Origin: Glebionis coronaria
Taxonomy: Eukaryota > Streptophyta > Magnoliopsida > Asterales > Asteraceae
DNA: 64,000 nucleotides
Assembly (NCBI GenBank): GCA_025667525.1
Contig: CM046876.1
Coordinates: forward strand, 79,951,235-80,015,234
Direction of reading: 5' to 3'
The translations under genes and the position numbers were made by a program. Positions 56,173-64,000 of this stretch are shown here, in pieces. Position 1 is the stretch's first letter. Every line of letters starts with the position of its first letter. Under the pieces are notes generated by a model, which was given only the letters and a program-made list of their open reading frames with translations, searched no databases and was not told the origin of the DNA.

Positions 56173-57069
56173 TTTAGAACACGGCAATTCATTTTATTAT
56201 TTATTAAAACCATAAATTTATTTTCAAATTTAAACAAAAATTGTATGACCGGTTGATTGACCCGTCAAACAGGTCATAAGTATTTTTATTTACAATATTT
56301 ATCCTTGTAACAAAAAATTTATTATAGAGTCTATCTTTTTCAGCTAAGATTCATTAATGGTTATTTTAAAAAAATTAAACAAAATTAACATTTAAAAAAA
56401 TATTATTTTTTTTAAAGTAACATTTAAAATCCTTTTGAAAAAGTTAATATTTAAAAATTTAAAAATATTTAAAAAAAGTTTATGTTTTAAGATTTAAAAA
56501 AGAAGTGTTAATAAAATTAAAAAAATTGTAATAAATTTATAATGCGAAAAAACGTATTTTAAAATTTAACATTTTTTTAATAAGGTTAAAATACGAATTG
56601 AATTTTTTTAACATATTTAAAAAACATGTTTTATTACATTTTAGTTTTTGTATAAAAAAGTAGTTTTTTTTTTACCTTTTTGTATTATAATTTATTAAAA
56701 TATTTATGTAATAAGATTATTTTTAAAAATTTATGCATTTTAATTTTTTTTATGTAATACAGATTTTTTTTGGCGAGAACTGAAGGTTATATTTTTTAAA
56801 AGTAACTTTTTATACATAAACTTTTTATGTAATAAACATGCTTTAAAATGATTCTTAACGAACGTTGGCTAAAATGGATAAACTTTGTAACAAACATTTC
56901 GTTACAAGGATAAAATTTTATAAAAAAAATATTTATGACATGTTTTACTGGTCAACCAACAAGTTATATTACGTATTTTTCTTTAAATTTAAAAATAAGC
57001 TTGTGATTTTAATAAATAATTAAGTTTATGATTTTAATAAAAAATAAAATAAATTGCGTGTTTCAAAAA
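56173..57069. repeat. Large AT-rich inverted repeat (about 900 bp)
   Basis: The left arm (AACACGGCAATTCATTTTATT, then GGTTGATTGACC, TTATCCTTGTAAC) is matched in inverse order at the right (GTTACAAGGATAA, GGTCAACCAACA, AAATAAATTGCGTGTTTC). The arms are roughly 150-190 bp with a 550-bp very AT-rich centre. It is probably a non-autonomous DNA transposon; no target duplication is evident. Confidence 0.6.
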
Positions 57070-57691
57070 TAAATTGTACTTCGTCCATTAACTTTTCATG
57101 TGCATATGGCCATGAAGAAAGTTAAGCGCTTATTAAGATGAGCAAATCATGTTATGTGTTACTATACCATTCTTTGAAGAAAAGATTATAAAATGGGTCA
57201 TGTTATTAATACACTTTACTTCTCAAAAGTACAAAAAGTACTTATAATACCTTTCATTTGTCCCCCTTTTACAGTACAGTACAGTTTTCTATCAGTTTCT
57301 GTTTCGTATTTTTTGACAGTTTATTATTTTTAACATGTTAAAGTTTATATTTTTCATTCCGTATTTTCCGTTTCATATTTTTATAACAAAAACAAAATTA
57401 GTAAAAAAAAATAAATAAATAAAAATTCAAAAAGTTAGGAAGGGTATTGAAATCTATTTAAAAGGGTACCAATAACTACCCATTATAAAATTTGGAAGAC
57501 TTGCAGTATTACAAAGTAATTTCAACGAATAGCATCCAAAGACAAAAATTCATGGGTTGGTATTTGTTTTGGAGAGTAGAAACTCTGGATGGTGGGGAAG
57601 AGAAGACAGCCCACAATTCAAGTGACATATAGTGAGTGATGTTGAAAAAGAGCACTAAGTAAAGCAACTTGTCATGGGGAAGACCCACTAT
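57070..57691. other. Unassigned intergenic sequence
   Basis: AT-rich, with a TACAGTACAGTACAG microrepeat near 57271. I see no gene. Confidence 0.5.
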
Positions 57692-57975
57692 AGGGCGTTT
57701 GAATTTGCTTATTTAAAATAAATTATTTGTTTTGAAAATAAATAATTATTCGTTATTTTAAAAAATTTATTGTGAAAAATTGTGTTTAAATTTGATTATT
57801 TAATTTGAAATCGTAATAATCTGATGATCAGTTTTGAGTATTTGACAAATTTGATTATTTGATAATAAGCTTTATTTTGAAAGGTTAATTTTCCAAAATT
57901 ATATTTTTAAAATGAAATAAATAATTTCCCACTAACTTTTGCAAAACTCTATTTTAGAAACTTTTAAACGCAAAT
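57692..57975. repeat. Possible MITE with short inverted ends
   Basis: GGGCGTTTGAATTTG at the left and a weakly inverted CTTTTAAACGC at the right bound an AT-rich interior of repeated TTATTT words. The ends match only partly and no target duplication was found. Confidence 0.3.
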
Positions 57976-58235
57976 AGTCACTTATTTCCATTTATTATCA
58001 AAACACTCATTTTATCGAATCTCCATTTTTAAAATCTGGTTGCAAACGCAATCTCGAACACCCACTAAATCTATATTTGCTACGTACATGGTGATGTATG
58101 CAATGATCCAACGAGCGCAGGTAGTTCAAATAATTGTGTTTCTTAAGCTGAGCTAGTGAGATGGTAAAACCGGAGATTGGGCTAAATTTAGAAAGAACCA
58201 TCAAGAAGTTTGGTTTAACACATGTGTGATTTACA

Positions 58236-58684
58236 CAAGGTTGTAAGTAGCGTAAAGCGTAACGTAATGGTATTAGCAAGCTTCAAGCTACACAAGTTAT
58301 AGCGAAGTTATAACGTTTTTTGAATCGTGATATATAACGACACAAAATATTTATAAATTTAATTTTTATATAGCGAACAAATGGAGCGATACTTTAATTC
58401 AAATATAAAACAAAATCAGTTAATAGTTACTTAAATATATTTTTTTATAGTAAAATTACTAAACACAAGTCTACTAAATTGCCCAAAACTAGTAAATAAG
58501 TCAAATTATTGTAAATTTTCAAAAAGATTAAAAAAGTGTCACGCTACGCGCTATAGGGCGCTATATCACGTTTTTTGCCGTTTTTAAAACGCAACACCTA
58601 CAAATAACGTTTTAGTCCGTTTCGTAACGTGGAGGCCACGCTTCACGCTATTAGACGCGCTATAGCGCGCTACTTAGAACCTTG
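58236..58684. mobile_element. hAT-like MITE (449 bp)
   Basis: GATTTACA occurs at 58228-58235 and 58685-58692, an 8-bp target duplication as made by hAT elements. The ends are inverted: CAAGGTTGTAAGTAGCG at the left and, on the opposite strand, CAAGGTTCTAAGTAGCG at the right (one mismatch in 17). Internal GCGCTATAGCGC-like palindromes lie near both ends. No coding. Confidence 0.75.
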
Positions 58685-58692
58685 GATTTACA

Positions 58693-59552
58693 TCAAATTT
58701 GATGTAAAGATTAGTTCACACACTCAAGATACTTCTAGTGCTAATCATTAAAGTTGCGTAATGGCTCTAATGATGATTTTTGATATTTTTTCAAATCGTG
58801 AATGTATCTTAATTTTTTAATATTTTGGTATCACGAAATTTTTAATAAAGTATCAAAAATTTAAAACAAAAAAGTATTGCGTAAACTGTATATACAAATG
58901 ATACAACGAATTTGTTAATAAACAAATTCTATTCGAGATGGACGGTTAAAATTAGTTAAAAACCAACACTAATGAGTGTTCTCAAACATTCACATCGATT
59001 GGAAAAAGGAGAAAAAAACTTATGGCTGAGGCACCAAATATATCATATTATCATATTTGACCCCTTTGTAGAATCATAGAGAGGGGGCGATATGTTTGAC
59101 TAGACTTACATTAAGTTCAAATAAATTCAATGTCCACTTTGTTGTTTGCATATAAGAATTTGAGCAAATGAATAACATCAAGAGTTTAAATGTATATTGA
59201 GTCGGGATGGGGAGTTATATCATCTATACATAAAGTTAAGAACTCGCATGCTATGTTGGTCTCGAAATTTGGTAAAACATGAATCTCAAGGAAACTAAAA
59301 GCACAAGGTACAGTCGGTTTGAGTCGTAAAAAAATATCAAAAAGTTTTTACTGTATGATAAATGATAGCTAAATAATCCCATCACACCATAACCTCCACA
59401 ACACCAAATTTCACCCTCTTTGGTTAGCATGAGTCATGAAGAAAACCTTAGGCCCACATAATAATAAACTTAAAAAAAAAACTTCGTTAATTTAAGAAAA
59501 ATGTTACATAATTAAAAAAAACTTAGCGAAAATAAAAAAAACTTAAAACAAA
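58693..59552. other. Unassigned intergenic sequence left of the transposase
   Basis: No gene recognised. TTA followed by GGCCCACATAATAAT at 59448-59465 could be the 3' terminal repeat of the Harbinger element, but the likeness to the MITE ends is weak. Confidence 0.4.
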
Positions 59553-61043
<1,491 letters not shown>

Positions 61044-61248
61044 TTTAATTGTTTGAAAAAATTATGCTAGATGACTGAAGATGAGTGTTGAGGTTTATAA
61101 AAAAAATTGTTGATTTATGGGTGATTTATAGGTAAAAAAATGGGTTAAAAATAAAATTTTGGGGGTATAACCCGCTCCTCTAACGACTCTATATTCAAAT
61201 CCAACGGTCAAAAAATCCAAACGGTAAAAAGAATCGAAAAAAAAAATA

Positions 61249-61388
<140 letters not shown>

Positions 61389-62180
61389 AAACCCGTATTT
61401 AAAAATCAGGATATTTAAATACGCAGTTTAATTTTAATAAACTATTTTAAGTATTAATTATTAGACAAGAGATATAAACGCATAAATTAATTACGTTATC
61501 CCGGTTTATTTAAATACTATAGATATTACAGCCTATTCAGATAAGAAGTATTTAGTCTCAGAGAATACTACAGATGAAGTAATTATTTAACAGGAATAAT
61601 TAAACGTTAATATTAAATACGTAGTCTCGAGTTATTATAAACTATATATAATTATTCAGAAAAATAATTATTTAGTTGCAGGAAATATGACGTAGATATA
61701 AATTATTATACAGAAAAGACTTACGTTTTCAGAAAGTTAGAACGCGGAAATTAAATACATTTATACGCGAAAAGGTTTTATAAAAAAAAATGGGAAAAAC
61801 TATATAAAGTTAAAGGGGGCAGTTTGAAAAAAAAAATAATAAAAAGAGAAAAGAAAATGGGCTTTAGCCCGTTGGTTTTGGTGAGAAGAAAAAAAAAAGA
61901 CGGGGGTTTTTCCCCTTTACTCACACACGTAAAAAAAAAAGGGGAAGATTAGGGTTTGAAGTAAGCTGGCCGCCGGGTTTTAAAAAAAAGGGGAAGATCT
62001 CAGATTTATTTTCTCGTCTTAATCAGTGTGTAATTCTCCCTTTCCCTTAATCACATCCAGGTAATCACTCTAGGTTATCACGTTTTTATTTTAAATTTAG
62101 GATTTATAAACGAATTTTATGAAGAACCTTTAATAAACATGGCAAAAGGGGGGTGTCGGGTTTGACTGGGATTCACGAAT

Positions 62181-62296
62181 ACCGAGACCCTCATGGTCTC
62201 GGTGGTGCCGCGGTTTTGGCCGACCAGAATCTGAAAACCCCAACAAGGGTGTCGGGTCTGCTTATGTAGGGAAAACCGAGACCCTAGGGTCTCGGT
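62181..62296 (+). other. Paired inverted repeats in right-end LTR
   Basis: Two copies are present: ACCGAGACC-loop-GGTCTCGGT at 62181-62203, and a 22-bp perfect palindrome of the same arms at 62275-62296 (centre CTAG). They match the repeats in the solo LTR and T2. Confidence 0.65.
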
Positions 62297-62479
62297 GTGT
62301 TTTGTTTTCGGGACCAGCCGCGACCCTCAAGGGTGCGCTGGTGGTTTTTGGGGCGACTGCAGCGACCAAACAGAAACGCAGCAGGGTGCGTTTGGGACTG
62401 CAGTTCCAGCAGGGGTGTTTGGGTCTGCAGTTCCAGCAGGGGCTGTTTGGGATTTGCAAAACGGGGGGAACTAAACAAC

Positions 62480-62594
62480 AAGCAGTGGGAACACAAAGAG
62501 TAACAGTGGGAACCGTATACTAGCAGTGGGAAAACTGCATTAGCAGTGGGAAAACTGCTTTGGCAGTGGGAAAACAAACAAAACGGTGGGAACC
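62480..62594 (+). repeat. Short GCAGTGGGAA-type repeats
   Basis: Five to six copies of the word AGTGGGAA, most preceded by GC, lie at 11- to 23-bp spacing. The same word, also as an inverted pair, occurs in the Z LTRs near 14840 and 24972. Confidence 0.6.
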
Positions 62595-64000
62595 ACGAAC
62601 CATTCGAATCGGTAAATCATTTTATAATAAGTTTTTATATTATAAAAATAAAGTTAAACATATTTGTTATTTTAAATCATTTAATTAGTAAAATTATATT
62701 GATTTCTCGCTTGATTGTTTATCCTATTGAAAACATATGATTTATTAATGATTTAAATTTAAGAATATTAAATTAGAAATATTTTCTAAATCAGAAAACT
62801 TTCTATGTATGACAGGTTACTATTTTTAATAAGATCGTAAATATTGGAAATACATATTATACGGTAATCAGAATTATAAGAATACACTTATCAGAAATAA
62901 GACAGAACATTCAGATTTATCTGATTATATAGTATTAAAATACCAAGACAGTTTTGAATCAAACTGAGAACAATTAAGATCAATAAAATAAATGGATATC
63001 AGTCAACTTATTTTCGCGTCCATTATTTATGTAGTATCCGTGAAGTCAGATTCGATCCGTCAGCTTTCAGTCTTATTTCAGTACGGGACACGAGGTACGG
63101 ATTTCCCGTCCTTTCAGTAAGGGTTTCCTTTCCTATGCATGATTAGGATTTCCCGTCTGCAGCCAAATGTTTTCCCCAGTATATGTTTAAGTTTATCAGT
63201 AATCATGTTAATAACTAAATAAATTGCCTGAGCATTATATACAAGCACGGCCAGTTTATGTACTAGTTACAGAGGTACCGTAACCACGGCACTAGAGGCA
63301 CCGGTGTTGTGACTCACATGCAGGAGAGTGATATCCTGCATCGTCCCACTCAGCTCAGCTTGGCCATTTTATCAGTATTTTTAGTGGGGCGTATGGATGC
63401 ATCCTAGGCTTATAAGTGTTTCATGTTTATCAGGGTGAATGTGGTGTGTGCTCTACATCCTTCACATTGGAGCTGATCCCTCCACCCAGCACAGTTATTT
63501 AGAGGTCACCCCTCTACAGCATGATGAGGTCACCCCTCCAGTTATTCATGCACGGTTGTTACAGCACGTGACCTATATAAGCTATGGCAAATAAAATACA
63601 GTAAATGCATGTTTTCAGAATTAATAGCTATATTTCAGTATCAGTATATATGAACCAGGTTTCTCAGACTTTATGCAGAGTTCTACCACATGTTACATAT
63701 CAGTCTTACAGCTTCAGTATTCTATCGTTTGTTTCATTCAATATATTCTTATCATGTTTTATATCCGTTCACTGAGCGTTATGCTCAGCCGTAGTTCCTT
63801 CATGTTCTAACGGCAGGTACACCGGGACGCTCTTAGGATTCTGAGAGCACGTGCATTTGGAATGGAAGCTATACAGACTTCTTATTTTATACACTTACAT
63901 TATTCTGCTTATTTGGACATTGTTTAGTCCTTTCTTTCAGTATTTTATTTTTCATGTTTTGAGCTTAGGTTGGATTACCGATGTTTGATTCGGGTATTTC

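Noticed and set aside
58007..58279. 90-codon minus-strand ORF near the hAT MITE
   Set aside because: It overlaps the MITE boundary and has no protein-like features.

Overview
This is a plant nuclear intergenic window made almost entirely of nested transposable elements. I found no conserved host gene, rRNA or tRNA. The retrotransposon proteins look like families I know from Asteraceae genomes (Tanacetum, Artemisia and relatives): Athila/Tat-type gags beginning near MAD-x2-x-M-ELLQAPTEGY, Tekay-type chromovirus polyproteins, a LINE zinc-binding RT tail and PF04827 Harbinger transposases. The family attribution is from memory; the genus is not determinable here. Element names W, X, Y, Z, V, T1 and T2 are labels used only in this answer. 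Left stack (1-26582): V is a decayed LTR fragment on the minus strand. Y, a relative of V, is inserted in V. Z (12347-26071, plus strand, TSD GGCTT), a young relative, is inserted in Y's 5' LTR. X, an Athila/Tat element with a different gag, is inserted in Y's gag. W, a Tekay chromovirus whose 3' end is at about 4561, is inserted in X's gag. Z has 3.59-kb LTRs that are nearly identical, a tRNA-Asp type primer site, and one long frame for gag, protease and an acidic protein of unknown function. It has no reverse transcriptase, RNase H or integrase, so it is non-autonomous. Middle stack (26641-52738): a 5'-truncated LINE tail with a 20-bp TSD holds a Tekay-like solo LTR (TSD ACGAA). That LTR holds T1 (TSD GCATC), which has 3.27-kb LTRs and a 4-kb interior with no detectable coding. 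T1's 5' LTR holds T2 (31032-42406, minus strand, TSD TATAT), a young Tekay element. All four target-site duplications can be read, so the order of insertion is certain. T2's gag is interrupted by three short GT-AG introns that keep the frame, and its integrase carries two TAG codons where Trp is expected. Right part (52739-61384): AT-rich sequence carrying small DNA transposons. There are three large foldback repeats with ATCACTAGTGAT palindromes, a 734-bp PIF/Harbinger MITE (TSD TAA), a roughly 900-bp AT-rich inverted repeat, a 449-bp hAT-like MITE (8-bp TSD) and a broken Harbinger transposase gene containing a 220-bp AT microsatellite. A 71-codon ORF with a signal-peptide-like start (54739-54954) is the only weak candidate for a host gene. 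The window ends inside another Tekay-like LTR (61385 onward). Cross-cutting observations: Tekay-like LTRs from several subfamilies keep a 6-bp-stem hairpin about 315-380 nt before the LTR 3' end although its sequence differs. Three of them also keep an inverted repeat in a GC-rich island. Coordinates come from reading the sequence by eye, and boundaries without a TSD may be off by a few bases.
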